Shown here: piece by piece, positions 7,371 to 14,443 of the stretch | Layout of the letters: each line of letters opens with the position of its first letter | Position numbering within the stretch: the first letter of the stretch is position 1 | DNA from: an uncultured Eubacteriales bacterium | GTDB lineage: Bacteria > Bacillota > Clostridia > Peptostreptococcales > Anaerovoracaceae | Direction of reading: 5' to 3' | Length of the DNA: 16,374 bases | Assembly: GCA_900542245.1 (NCBI GenBank) | Contig: UQMQ01000046.1 | Span: forward strand, 1 to 16,374 | Notes under the pieces: generated by a model | What the model was told of the DNA's origin: nothing | What the model saw: only the letters and a program-made list of their open reading frames with translations | Databases searched by the model: none | Program-made: the position numbers and the translations under genes

Positions 7371-7410
7371 ACAAACAGGCAGAAGCTGTGCCCCTGCCGT
7401 CTGTTTTTTT
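7371..7410 (+). terminator. Intrinsic terminator facing antisense to the pur operon
   Basis: On the + strand ACAAACAGGCAG (7371-7382) pairs with CTGCCGTCTGT (7394-7404), with one bulge and one wobble, and is followed directly by seven T residues (7404-7410). No + strand gene lies upstream, so it would stop antisense transcripts. On the operon strand the same stem is preceded by A7 and has no U-tract, so it should not terminate the operon, but it could protect or process the mRNA between the AICAR formyltransferase gene and purD. Confidence 0.6.
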
Positions 7411-7416
7411 GCTGTA

Positions 7417-8601
7417 TCAGTGATGGAACAGGCGCATGCCGGTCATCGCCATCACCATCTTATGTTTGTCACACGCTTCGATGACCAGATCGTCCCGGAT
7501 CGAGCCGCCCGGCTGCGCGATATAGGTCACGCCGCTTCTGGCCGCGCGTTCAATATTGTCACCGAACGGGAAGAACGCGTCTGATCCAAGGCATACCCCC
7601 GACAGCGACGCCAGATACGCGCGCTGCTCACTGCGCGCGAAAGCCTCCGGCTTTTCGGTAAAGAGCTGCTGCCAGTTCCCCTCGCCGATCACATCCTCAT
7701 AGTCTTCTGAAAGATAGACATCGATGGCATTGTCGCGCTCTGCGCGCTTGACCTCAGCCTTGAACGGCAGAGAAAGTACGCGCGCATGCTGGCGCAGATG
7801 CCATTTGTCCGCCTTCTCACCTGCCAGTCTGGTGCAGTGAATGCGGGATTGCTGTCCGGCTCCCACACCGATGGTCTGCCCGTTTTCGGCATAGCATACC
7901 GAATTGGACTGGGTATATTTGAGCGTGATCAAGGCAATGATCAGATCACGTTTGGCTTCCTCCGTCATATTTTTGTTCTTCGTCACGATGTCCTTGAGCA
8001 GCTCCGCGTCAATCGTAAAATCGTTTCTTCGCTGCTCAAAGGTGATGCCAAAGACCTGTTTGCGTTCAGTCAGTTCCGGTTTGTAGTTTCCATCCATGCG
8101 GATGATATTGTAGCTGCCCTTGCGCTTTGCTTTTAAGATTTCCAGCGCTTCCGCGTCGTAGTCCGGCGCGATGATGCCGTCAGATACCTCCCGCGCGATT
8201 AGGCGCGCACAGGTCACATCACATTTGTCCGAAAGCGCGATCCAGTCTCCAAAGGAGCTCATGCGGTCGGTGCCTCTGGCACGCGCGTAAGCCGTCGCGA
8301 TTTCCGAATCGTCCAGTCCTTCGATGTCATCTACAAAGAAGGCCTTTTTTTGGTTTTCGCTCATCGGGAGACCGATGGCCGCTGAGGTTGGGCTGACGTG
8401 CTTGAACGAAGTCGCCGCGCACACGCCGAGCGCCTCGCGGATCTCTCTGACCAGCTGCCAGCTGTTCATCGCGTCCAGCAGATTGATATAGCCGGGTCTG
8501 CCGTTTAAGATCTCCATCGGCAGGTCCGCGCCGTTTTCCATGAAGACGCGCGCCGGCTTCTGATTCGGATTGCATCCGTATTTGAGTTCATATTCTTTCA
8601 T
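7417..8601 (-). CDS. purH: Stand-alone AICAR formyltransferase (PurH C-terminal type)
   Basis: This enzyme transfers the formyl group of 10-formyl-THF to AICAR, giving FAICAR, the penultimate step to IMP. The 394-residue protein has the catalytic Lys67-His68 in SFKHVSPTSAA, equivalent to Lys266-His267 of human ATIC, plus QPGGSIRDD and the C-terminal GMRLFHH. It is shorter than bifunctional PurH (about 510-530 residues) and has no N-terminal MGS-like cyclohydrolase domain. That activity is supplied by the gene just upstream. The start at 8601 has AAGGA 7 nt before it. The gene begins 86 nt after the cyclohydrolase stop. Some authors call the separate domain PurV. The family call is firm; the symbol is used loosely. 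Confidence 0.93.
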   Translation of the reverse strand: MKEYELKYGCNPNQKPARVFMENGADLPMEILNGRPGYINLLDAMNSWQLVREIREALGVCAATSFKHVSPTSAAIGLPMSENQKKAFFVDDIEGLDDSEIATAYARARGTDRMSSFGDWIALSDKCDVTCARLIAREVSDGIIAPDYDAEALEILKAKRKGSYNIIRMDGNYKPELTERKQVFGITFEQRRNDFTIDAELLKDIVTKNKNMTEEAKRDLIIALITLKYTQSNSVCYAENGQTIGVGAGQQSRIHCTRLAGEKADKWHLRQHARVLSLPFKAEVKRAERDNAIDVYLSEDYEDVIGEGNWQQLFTEKPEAFARSEQRAYLASLSGVCLGSDAFFPFGDNIERAARSGVTYIAQPGGSIRDDLVIEACDKHKMVMAMTGMRLFHH

Positions 8602-8687
8602 TGCCTCTTCCTTTCAAGTCTTATCCTTGTTCGGGTCTTCGCAGAATTCCGCCTCTGCTTCCTCCCGGGCTTCTGATTTTGCGCCAA

Positions 8688-9434
8688 TTATTTCTGGTTC
8701 TTGTTGATGATACGAACTTCCGGATCGCTACCGTCCGGATTGGTCTGGATGACAAACAGGGAAACCTTGTTTTCTTCGTCCAAAGCCTGCCAAAGCTCTT
8801 CCGTCAGCGTGCCGAGTCCCTCCGGAATCACGATTTTGCGCGGTTCTCCGGTAAAGGCCGGCAGCGGCTGTCCGTCCCCTTCATAGGTATGGATCAAATG
8901 TCCGACACCGCAGGCAGACGGATAGGAGAAGAAAAATCTCTCGCATCCGCTTCCTTTCTCGTCACTGCTCTTGAGAATGCTCAGTTCATAAGTAAAATCA
9001 CTGCCGGTATAGGTTGCTACGCCGCTGATACGCGGCGTATAGTTCGGTTCGTCCGGCTCGAAGCAGCGGGTCTGCAGCGCCTCTCTGGCTGTCCGTCCCT
9101 CGGAAAACGCCTGATAGATGGTATCGGTCTGGTCTCCGTTGGTGATGATCAAACGCTGCGGGAATCTAGCCGCCGCGCGATACAGAATCAGCGATGGGTC
9201 CTCGACCTTCTCCGGATCGAAAGCCTGCGTATAGAGGCTGCCCGGCTCCTTCACGCTGAAAATACGATTGCGGCTGTTGGCACTCCGGCCCATGATGAAA
9301 TAGGCAGCCGCGAGTCTGCCGCTCGGTGTTCTGCCAAAAATAATGCCTCTGCCCGGATAGCGGTTCTTTTTGAGATAGTCCCCTGCGGACAAAAGCTTCT
9401 GTGATGCCTGCGCTCCCTTGTGTTGATTGTTCAT
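8688..9434 (-). CDS. purO: IMP cyclohydrolase, PurO type
   Basis: It is predicted to close the ring of FAICAR to IMP, the last step of the pathway. The 248-residue protein resembles the archaeal PurO-like family (PF07826) rather than the MGS-like N-terminal domain of PurH. The recognisable core is YPGRGIIFG (about 26-34), then AAYFIMGRSANSRNR (about 43-57), with ITNGDQTDTIY at about 97-107. The start has GGGAG 8 nt upstream within AGGAGGGAG. Its place between purN and the stand-alone formyltransferase supports the role, since otherwise the operon would lack a cyclohydrolase. Family assignment is from motif memory. The non-homologous replacement is established for archaea and for some Clostridia. 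Confidence 0.85.
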   Translation of the reverse strand: MNNQHKGAQASQKLLSAGDYLKKNRYPGRGIIFGRTPSGRLAAAYFIMGRSANSRNRIFSVKEPGSLYTQAFDPEKVEDPSLILYRAAARFPQRLIITNGDQTDTIYQAFSEGRTAREALQTRCFEPDEPNYTPRISGVATYTGSDFTYELSILKSSDEKGSGCERFFFSYPSACGVGHLIHTYEGDGQPLPAFTGEPRKIVIPEGLGTLTEELWQALDEENKVSLFVIQTNPDGSDPEVRIINKNQK

Positions 9435-9476
9435 ACTTCTTTCTCCCTCCTGTCATCGTATCATATCTTCGCGCTG

Positions 9477-9504
9477 CCTGCAAGATGTCACTGCAGCTTG
9501 CAGG
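9477..9504 (-). other. Intercistronic hairpin directly after the purN stop
   Basis: CCTGCAAG (9477-9484) and CTTGCAGG (9497-9504) form an 8-bp perfect stem with a 12-nt loop, beginning 2 nt past the purN stop codon on the operon strand. No U-run follows, so it is more likely an mRNA-stability or processing element than a terminator. Confidence 0.5.
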
Positions 9505-9506
9505 TC

Positions 9507-10115
9507 CTATGCTTCCGCGAGAAGCCGCGCGGCAATCTCCTCTGTTGCTTCCGGCAGAATGATCCACTCTGCCTCTTCCATCACGCGCTTCTGTAAGCTC
9601 TCCGGTGTATCACCCGGCAGCACCGGCACCGCCTTTTGCCGAATGATCTGTCCACCGTCCGGAATCTCGTTGACAAAGTGTACCGTCGCGCCGCTGACCT
9701 TCACGCCGTAGCGCAGCGCCGCCTCATGCACATGGATTCCATAAAACCCCTTGCCGCAAAATGACGGGATCAGCGACGGATGAATGTTGATCATCCGCTG
9801 CGGGAAACGATCCGTAAACGCTTTGCTGAGAATGCTCATAAAGCCCGCCAGCACGATCAGATCGATCTTGTTCTCCCGCATCAGAGACGTCAGCGCGTCC
9901 TCATAGGCCGCCTGATCCTCAAAATCCTTTCTCCGCACGACCTCCGACGGAATGCCGCCCTCCGCGGCGCGTGTCAAAGCGTAAGCGTCGCTGCGGCTTG
10001 CGACCACCAGCGCGATCTCGCCGCTCGGCAGCTTGCCCGCCTGCTGCGCGTCAAGCAGCGCCTGCAAATTCGTCCCGCCGCCGGAAACAAATACCGCGAT
10101 CCTTATTTTTCGCAT
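9507..10115 (-). CDS. purN: Phosphoribosylglycinamide formyltransferase (GAR transformylase)
   Basis: PurN formylates GAR with 10-formyl-THF, the third step. The 202 residues match the usual length. It opens with RIAVFVSGGGTNLQALL, and the catalytic triad is present: Asn110 and His112 in INIHPSLIPSF, and Asp153 in EIPDGGQII. The start codon lies inside the end of purM (13-nt overlap), with AGAAGG 7 nt upstream, so the two are probably translationally coupled. It is folate dependent, unlike PurT. Confidence 0.96.
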   Translation of the reverse strand: MRKIRIAVFVSGGGTNLQALLDAQQAGKLPSGEIALVVASRSDAYALTRAAEGGIPSEVVRRKDFEDQAAYEDALTSLMRENKIDLIVLAGFMSILSKAFTDRFPQRMINIHPSLIPSFCGKGFYGIHVHEAALRYGVKVSGATVHFVNEIPDGGQIIRQKAVPVLPGDTPESLQKRVMEEAEWIILPEATEEIAARLLAEA

Positions 10116-11164
10116 AAGCTTACCTTCTCACCGTTTTCCGCGGCCGTAACGATCTCACCGAGCACATACGGTGTCTCACCCGCGTCCGCAAGCACCGCGC
10201 AGGCACGCTCTGCGTCCTCCTTCGCGACGATGACCGTCATGCCGATGCCCATGTTAAACGTATTGAACATATCATGCTCCGAAATCTCCCCACGCGCCGC
10301 GATCAGCTTGAAGATCGGCAGCACCGGCACCGCATCTTTTTGGATCTTCGCGCAGAGACCGTCCGGAATGCTGCGCGGAATATTTTCGTAGAAGCCGCCG
10401 CCCGTAATGTGCGAAATCCCCCGAACACTGTCGATTGCATCAAACAAAGCCAACATCGGCTTCACATAGATTTTGGTCGGTGTCAGAAGCGTCTCGCCGA
10501 GCGAAGCGCCGCCGAGCGCGTCAACCGGCGCCGTCAGATCGGCGTTTTCTACATCCAGCACCTTTCTCACCAGCGAAAATCCGTTGGAATGTACACCGCT
10601 GGACGCCAGACCGATCACAACATCTCCCGCGCGCATCGTCTTTTTGTCAAGCACCTTCGCCTTATCGACAGCGCCCACCGAAAATCCTGCCAGGTCGTAC
10701 TCGTCCACGCTGTAAAAGCCCGGCATTTCCGCGGTTTCGCCGCCGACGAGCTGACAGCCTGCTTGCACGCAGCCTTCCGCGATACCGGAAACGATCGAGG
10801 CGATTTTTTCCGGAAAATTCTTGCCGCAGGCGATATAATCCAGGAAAAACAACGGTTTCGCGCCGCAGCAGATGATATCATTGACGCACATCGCCACACA
10901 GTCGATACCGACTGTATCGTGCTTGTCCATCAAAAACGCGAGCTTCAGCTTCGTGCCGACGCCGTCGGTGCCGCTGACCAGTACCGGATGCGGCATATCG
11001 GTAATATCCAGTTCAAACAAGCCGCCGAAGCCGCCGATGTCCTCGCTGCCGCCCTGCAAAACGGTTCTCGCGATATGAGTTTTCATCAGTTCCACAGCCT
11101 TGTAGCCCGCTGTGATATCCACGCCGGCAGCCGCGTAGCTGTCGGATCTTGATTTTTCGTTCAT
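10103..11164 (-). CDS. purM: Phosphoribosylformylglycinamidine cyclo-ligase (AIR synthetase)
   Basis: PurM cyclises FGAM to AIR with ATP. The start at 11164 (353 residues, MNEKSRSDSYAAAGVDI) is preferred because AAGGA lies 8 nt upstream and the family N-terminus follows. A longer frame from 11218 would overlap the end of purF. Signatures include GTDGVGTKLKLAF (about 66-78), GGETAEMPGFY (about 140), SSGVHSNG and ITGGGFYENIPR. It starts 14 nt after the purF stop and overlaps purN by 13 nt. Confidence 0.96.
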   Translation of the reverse strand: MNEKSRSDSYAAAGVDITAGYKAVELMKTHIARTVLQGGSEDIGGFGGLFELDITDMPHPVLVSGTDGVGTKLKLAFLMDKHDTVGIDCVAMCVNDIICCGAKPLFFLDYIACGKNFPEKIASIVSGIAEGCVQAGCQLVGGETAEMPGFYSVDEYDLAGFSVGAVDKAKVLDKKTMRAGDVVIGLASSGVHSNGFSLVRKVLDVENADLTAPVDALGGASLGETLLTPTKIYVKPMLALFDAIDSVRGISHITGGGFYENIPRSIPDGLCAKIQKDAVPVLPIFKLIAARGEISEHDMFNTFNMGIGMTVIVAKEDAERACAVLADAGETPYVLGEIVTAAENGEKVSLCEK

Positions 11165-11178
11165 GTCTGTCGTCCTTT

Positions 11179-12603
11179 CTATTCCTTTCCGTTCCAGCAG
11201 TAGGTGCAGAGCTTGCACGCCGGAAGTCCGATGGCCTCGATCAGATTATCAAGGCTCTGATATTCCAGAGAATCGAAATGCAGTTCCTCGCAGATGCACT
11301 TGCGCATCGCTTTGCCGCGTTCGGTTCTTCCGTCAAGATATTCCTCTATATGCTCCGTGCCTGCTTCGCCCTCCAGCTTCAGGATCGCGCGTCTGGCGAT
11401 CAAATCCATCTCTGAGGTACTCCGGGAAAAGTTCAGATATTTACAGCCGTACATGATCGGCGGGCAGGCGGAGCGCATATGCACTTCCTTCGCGCCATTT
11501 TCATACAAAAAGCGAACCGTTTCCCCGAGCTGCGTGCCGCGAACGATACTGTCATCCACGAACAAGAGCCGTTTCCCCTCGATCAGATCATGCACCGGCA
11601 CCATTTTCATCTTCGCGACATGATTGCGCTCCTTTTGGCTGTTCGGCATGAAGCTGCGCGGCCAGGTCGGTGTATATTTGATAAAAGGTCTCGCGAACGG
11701 AATGCCGCTCGTATTGGCATAACCGATGGCGTGCGGCGTACCCGAATCCGGCACCCCGCTGACATAATCCAGCTTCATGGAATGTCCCACCTCACTGTCG
11801 CGTTTCGCGAGCAGCGCACCATTGCGATTGCGCATGACCTCCACGTTGATTCCCTCGTAATAGGAGTTCGGATAGCCGTAGTAGGTCCACAGAAACGCGC
11901 AGATCCGCATTTCCTCCTGTCCCTCGGCAAGCACCGTCACGCGCTCAGGCGTGATTTCGACGATCTCCGCCGGTTTCAGTTCTTGACAGGCGATGTATTC
12001 CAGCTTGCGGAACGCGAAAGACTCAAAGGATACGCAGTATCCGTCCTCATCCTTTCCAATCAGCACAGGCAGTCGTCCAAGCCGGTCGCGCGCGGCGATC
12101 AGATGTCCGTCCTCCTTCAAAATCAAGATGCACATGGAACCTTCGATTTTTTCCTGCGCGAAGCGAATTCCCTCCGCGAAGGTTTCCTTTTGGTCGATCA
12201 GCGCCGCCGTCAGCTCGGTCGCGTTGATCTTGCCTCCGGTATGCGCCTCAAAATGCCCCCGTCCGGAAGCCAGAAATTCTTCGATCAATGCCTGCGCGTT
12301 ATTGATGCAGCCTACGACCGTAATCGCGTAGGTTCCCAAATGAGAACGGATCAAAATCGGCTGCGGATCGCTGTCGCTGATACAGCCGATACAGGCGTTT
12401 CCGCGCATTTCCTCGGTAATACCCTCAAACTTGGTCCGGAACGGCGAATTTTCGATTTTGTGGATCTCGCGCTGAAATCCAATTTCCGCGTCTACAGCGG
12501 CCATGCCTGCCCGGCGCGTGCCCAGATGAGAATGATAGTCCACGCCGAAAAAAACGTCTAATACAATGTCGCGCTTTGATGTCGCGCCAAAAAAACCACC
12601 CAA
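11179..12603 (-). CDS. purF: Amidophosphoribosyltransferase-like protein with degenerate glutaminase domain
   Basis: By family and context it makes phosphoribosylamine from PRPP, the first step. The start is TTG at 12603, with a strong GGAGG (12611-12615) 7 nt upstream and no better in-frame ATG, giving 474 residues. The PRT domain is intact: VSGVPDSG (281-288) and the PRPP loop VDDSIVRGTQ (349-358). The four Fe-S ligands of the Bacillus enzyme have counterparts at Cys235, Cys387, Cys463 and Cys466. The N-terminal Ntn domain is unusual. It begins MGGFFG where active enzymes have CGVFG after processing. Arg of VRYxT is lost (IGCISDSD), HNGNL reads GCINNA, and the Asp of SDTE is Ala (NATE). Glutamine hydrolysis is therefore unlikely, and ammonia use is inferred. 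Confidence 0.9.
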   Translation of the reverse strand: MGGFFGATSKRDIVLDVFFGVDYHSHLGTRRAGMAAVDAEIGFQREIHKIENSPFRTKFEGITEEMRGNACIGCISDSDPQPILIRSHLGTYAITVVGCINNAQALIEEFLASGRGHFEAHTGGKINATELTAALIDQKETFAEGIRFAQEKIEGSMCILILKEDGHLIAARDRLGRLPVLIGKDEDGYCVSFESFAFRKLEYIACQELKPAEIVEITPERVTVLAEGQEEMRICAFLWTYYGYPNSYYEGINVEVMRNRNGALLAKRDSEVGHSMKLDYVSGVPDSGTPHAIGYANTSGIPFARPFIKYTPTWPRSFMPNSQKERNHVAKMKMVPVHDLIEGKRLLFVDDSIVRGTQLGETVRFLYENGAKEVHMRSACPPIMYGCKYLNFSRSTSEMDLIARRAILKLEGEAGTEHIEEYLDGRTERGKAMRKCICEELHFDSLEYQSLDNLIEAIGLPACKLCTYCWNGKE

Positions 12604-12696
12604 AACTTTACCTCCGTATTGCTCGTGATCGCGGCTGCGCTTCCTTTGCGTACCGCTTTCGTCTGCCTCTTTCCTCTCGCCTCTTTTCCGATCGTC

Positions 12697-13383
12697 CTAA
12701 GCGAAGAAAAGCTCGGAAAGTGTCATCGGGTCAATATAGACGCCGTCCTTGTAAACGCGCATGTTGCCGGATGCGATTTCATCGATCAGCATGACATCGC
12801 CGTCTGCGTCATAGCCGAATTCAAATTTAATATCATAAAGGTCCAATCCTTTTTCTTTCAGATCATCCGCGACAATCTTCGTGATTTTCTGCGTTTCTTC
12901 CTTGATCGCGTCGTACTGCGCCTCGCTCATCACGCCGAGCACAACCAGACCGTCTTTGGTTACCAGCGGGTCACCCAACGCGTCATTTTTGAACGTCATT
13001 TCCACATAAGCGGGAAGATCCGCGCCCTCCTCCACATACTCGTTGTAGCGGCGGTAAAAGCTTCCGACCGCCTTGTAGCGGCAGATGACCTCTAGCCCCT
13101 TGCCGAAGACCTTTGCAGGCAGCACTTCCATCGTGGTTTTTGCAAGATCCGCGCTCACAAAATGCGTGCGAATGCCCGCGGCGTTGATTTTTTCAAAGAA
13201 ATAAACGGACATACGCAGGTTGACATCGCCGACACCCTCGATGGTAAGCCCTACCGCGTTTTCACCCGGATCGAACACGCCATCCTTGCCGGTACAGTCG
13301 TCCTTAAATTTCAACAGATAATTTCCGTTTTCCAGTGCGAATACGTCTTTTGTTTTCCCTGTGTAGACCAATTTGTTTTCCAT
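12697..13383 (-). CDS. purC: SAICAR synthetase
   Basis: PurC couples CAIR with aspartate using ATP to make SAICAR. The 228 residues begin LVYTGKTKDVFAL, the nucleotide-binding start of the family, followed by LKFKDDCTGKDG and ICRYKAVGSFYRR. The start at 13383 has GGAG 7 nt upstream. The usual C-terminal signature (DE-x-x-PD-x-x-R) reads DEIASGNMRVYKDG, so the Pro-Asp pair is absent. I recall this variant from clostridial and Bacteroidales relatives, but it sets the protein apart from the E. coli and B. subtilis type. It follows purE by 201 nt and precedes purF by 93 nt. Confidence 0.94.
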   Translation of the reverse strand: MENKLVYTGKTKDVFALENGNYLLKFKDDCTGKDGVFDPGENAVGLTIEGVGDVNLRMSVYFFEKINAAGIRTHFVSADLAKTTMEVLPAKVFGKGLEVICRYKAVGSFYRRYNEYVEEGADLPAYVEMTFKNDALGDPLVTKDGLVVLGVMSEAQYDAIKEETQKITKIVADDLKEKGLDLYDIKFEFGYDADGDVMLIDEIASGNMRVYKDGVYIDPMTLSELFFA

Positions 13384-13403
13384 TTTTCTTCTCCATTTCT
13401 TTT

Positions 13404-13432
13404 TCTGTATTGTGAAATATAAACCTTGTCAA
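13404..13432 (-). promoter_or_regulatory. Possible internal promoter before purC
   Basis: A perfect TTGACA (complement of 13427-13432) lies upstream of purC with a poor -10 match, TACAGA (13404-13409), at 17-bp spacing. The leader would be only about 14 nt and would just include the ribosome site. It could provide a secondary start within the operon; the weak -10 keeps confidence low. Confidence 0.3.
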
Positions 13433-13516
13433 TCAATGCTTGTTGCGTGGCACATCCATCTCCGCAAGCGCCTCGGAATCCTTGTTGCTTGGGAAATGCG
13501 TTTTTTTAGGAACCAT
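13433..13516 (-). CDS. Possible 27-residue small ORF between purE and purC
   Basis: The 201-nt purE-purC gap holds an ORF running from ATG at 13514-13516 to TGA at 13433-13435, product MVPKKTHFPSNKDSEALAEM followed by DVPRNKH. AGGAG abuts the ATG with no spacer, which is poor for initiation. A near-perfect 12-nt direct repeat (13435-13446 and 13477-13488, one mismatch) lies inside the ORF 42 nt apart, giving NK-containing segments twice. No family is recognised. It may be a remnant or chance; the rest of the gap shows no gene. Confidence 0.2.
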   Translation of the reverse strand: MVPKKTHFPSNKDSEALAEMDVPRNKH

Positions 13517-13584
13517 CTCCTAAGTATCACCACGAAACGCCATCTGTGCGACATGCCGAACAGCCGTCCGCGAAACTGCCCGCT

Positions 13585-14082
13585 CTACAGCGGCGGATAC
13601 TGCGCCTCAATGGCGCGATTCTTCGCCAAAACCTTTTGTTTTCCTGCCTCGCGCTTTGCCGCAAGCTTCTCCGCGATGGCATCGTCGCTCACCGCGAGGA
13701 TCTCCGCTGCCAAAAGCGCCGCGTTGACCGCGCCGTCGATGGCAACCGTCGCGACCGGAATACCCGGCGGCATCTGTACGGTCGAAAGCAGCGCGTCCAT
13801 GCCGTCCAGCGCGGAGGATTTCATCGGAATCCCGATGACCGGCAGTGTCGTACCTGCCGCCAGCACACCCGCCAAATGCGCAGCTTTACCCGCAGCCGCG
13901 ATGATCACGCCGAAACCGTTTTGGCGCGCGGCGCTTACAAATGCCTGCACCGCCTCCGGCGTACGGTGCGCCGAATAGACATGCACCGCAAACGGAATCT
14001 CCAGTTCCTGCAGCGTATCTGCAGCAGCCTTGACGACCGGAAAATCGCTGTCACTCCCCATAATAATCGCTATTTTTTTCAT
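13585..14082 (-). CDS. purE: 5-(carboxyamino)imidazole ribonucleotide mutase / AIR carboxylase
   Basis: PurE supplies CAIR from AIR or N5-CAIR. The 165 residues open with IAIIMGSDSDFPVV, followed by SAHRTP (His39) and AAGKAAHLAGVLAA at 63-76, then IPMKSS and STVQMPPGIPVATVAI. Lys66 replaces the Gly of the AGAGGAAHLPG motif in E. coli and B. subtilis. No purK is present in the window, so it may act directly on AIR and CO2 as class II enzymes do; sequence alone does not settle this. The start at 14082 has AAAGGAG 9 nt upstream. It is the first gene of the operon. Confidence 0.95.
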   Translation of the reverse strand: MKKIAIIMGSDSDFPVVKAAADTLQELEIPFAVHVYSAHRTPEAVQAFVSAARQNGFGVIIAAAGKAAHLAGVLAAGTTLPVIGIPMKSSALDGMDALLSTVQMPPGIPVATVAIDGAVNAALLAAEILAVSDDAIAEKLAAKREAGKQKVLAKNRAIEAQYPPL

Positions 14083-14238
14083 TTTGCTGCACTCCTTTTT
14101 TCTTTTTGTTTCTATCTTCTTTTATCTTCGATATGCGCTCGTTTTGATCTTTGCGCTTCTGCTGTCATACTGGTGTTGTGCCCGCTCTGCACCCCCGCCG
14201 GTTTCGACCAAAAAAGAAACAGCGGTTCTGATATATTT

Positions 14239-14266
14239 ATCATAATCCCGCTGTCCGAAAAGTCAA
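14239..14266 (-). promoter_or_regulatory. Main purine operon promoter
   Basis: On the - strand TTGACT (complement of 14261-14266) and TATGAT (complement of 14239-14244) are separated by 16 bp; each differs from the sigma-A consensus at one position. The predicted leader to the purE start is about 150 nt. I looked in it for a purine riboswitch and found no recognisable core. Short stems such as GTTTC/GAAAC and GTGC/GCAC are present, without a convincing terminator. Confidence 0.65.
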
Positions 14267-14268
14267 CT

Positions 14269-14373
14269 CATCGTTCGTTTTTTTATTTTGTTTTTTTCGT
14301 GAAAATTTCGTTTCGACAACGGAATTCGTGTTTTTTACGAACTTTTTATGGTTTGCGCCCACACTTTGTTCGT
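14269..14373 (-). promoter_or_regulatory. A-tract UP-like element with repeated ACGAA motifs upstream of the purE promoter
   Basis: Directly upstream of the -35 box are runs of T7, T4 and T7 on the + strand (14278-14284, 14286-14289, 14291-14297), read as A-tracts on the operon strand. They fit an UP element or bent DNA. The pentamer TTCGT (ACGAA on the operon strand) occurs at 14274, 14296, 14307, 14325 and 14369. One copy, AAAACGAACGAT, resembles the Bacillus PurBox (AWWWCCGAACWWT) with two mismatches. A PurR-like operator is possible but not shown. Confidence 0.35.
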
Positions 14374-14389
14374 CTATATCAAAATTGTC

Positions 14390-14415
14390 CGGCATATGCA
14401 CCTTTGCATAGACCG
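14390..14415 (-). terminator. Weak hairpin after the DHHW gene
   Basis: On the - strand CGG..TATGCA and TGCATA..CCG form a 6-bp plus 3-bp stem with a 2x2 internal loop and an AAGG loop, followed by GACAATTTTG. It starts about 30 nt past the stop at 14444. The T-run is short and interrupted, so read-through into the pur operon is possible. Confidence 0.3.
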
Positions 14416-14443
14416 AAAGCGTCCCACGCAGCCTGCCGCTCTC

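Noticed and set aside
8601..9404. 267-codon open frame on the + strand
   Set aside because: It is antisense to the PurO-type cyclohydrolase gene, which has family motifs and a ribosome site.
11479..12561. 360-codon open frame on the + strand
   Set aside because: It is a shadow of purF on the opposite strand; long antisense frames are common in GC-rich coding DNA.
14083..14232. Purine riboswitch in the purE leader
   Set aside because: The conserved junction and loop sequences of the purine aptamer were not found on the operon strand.
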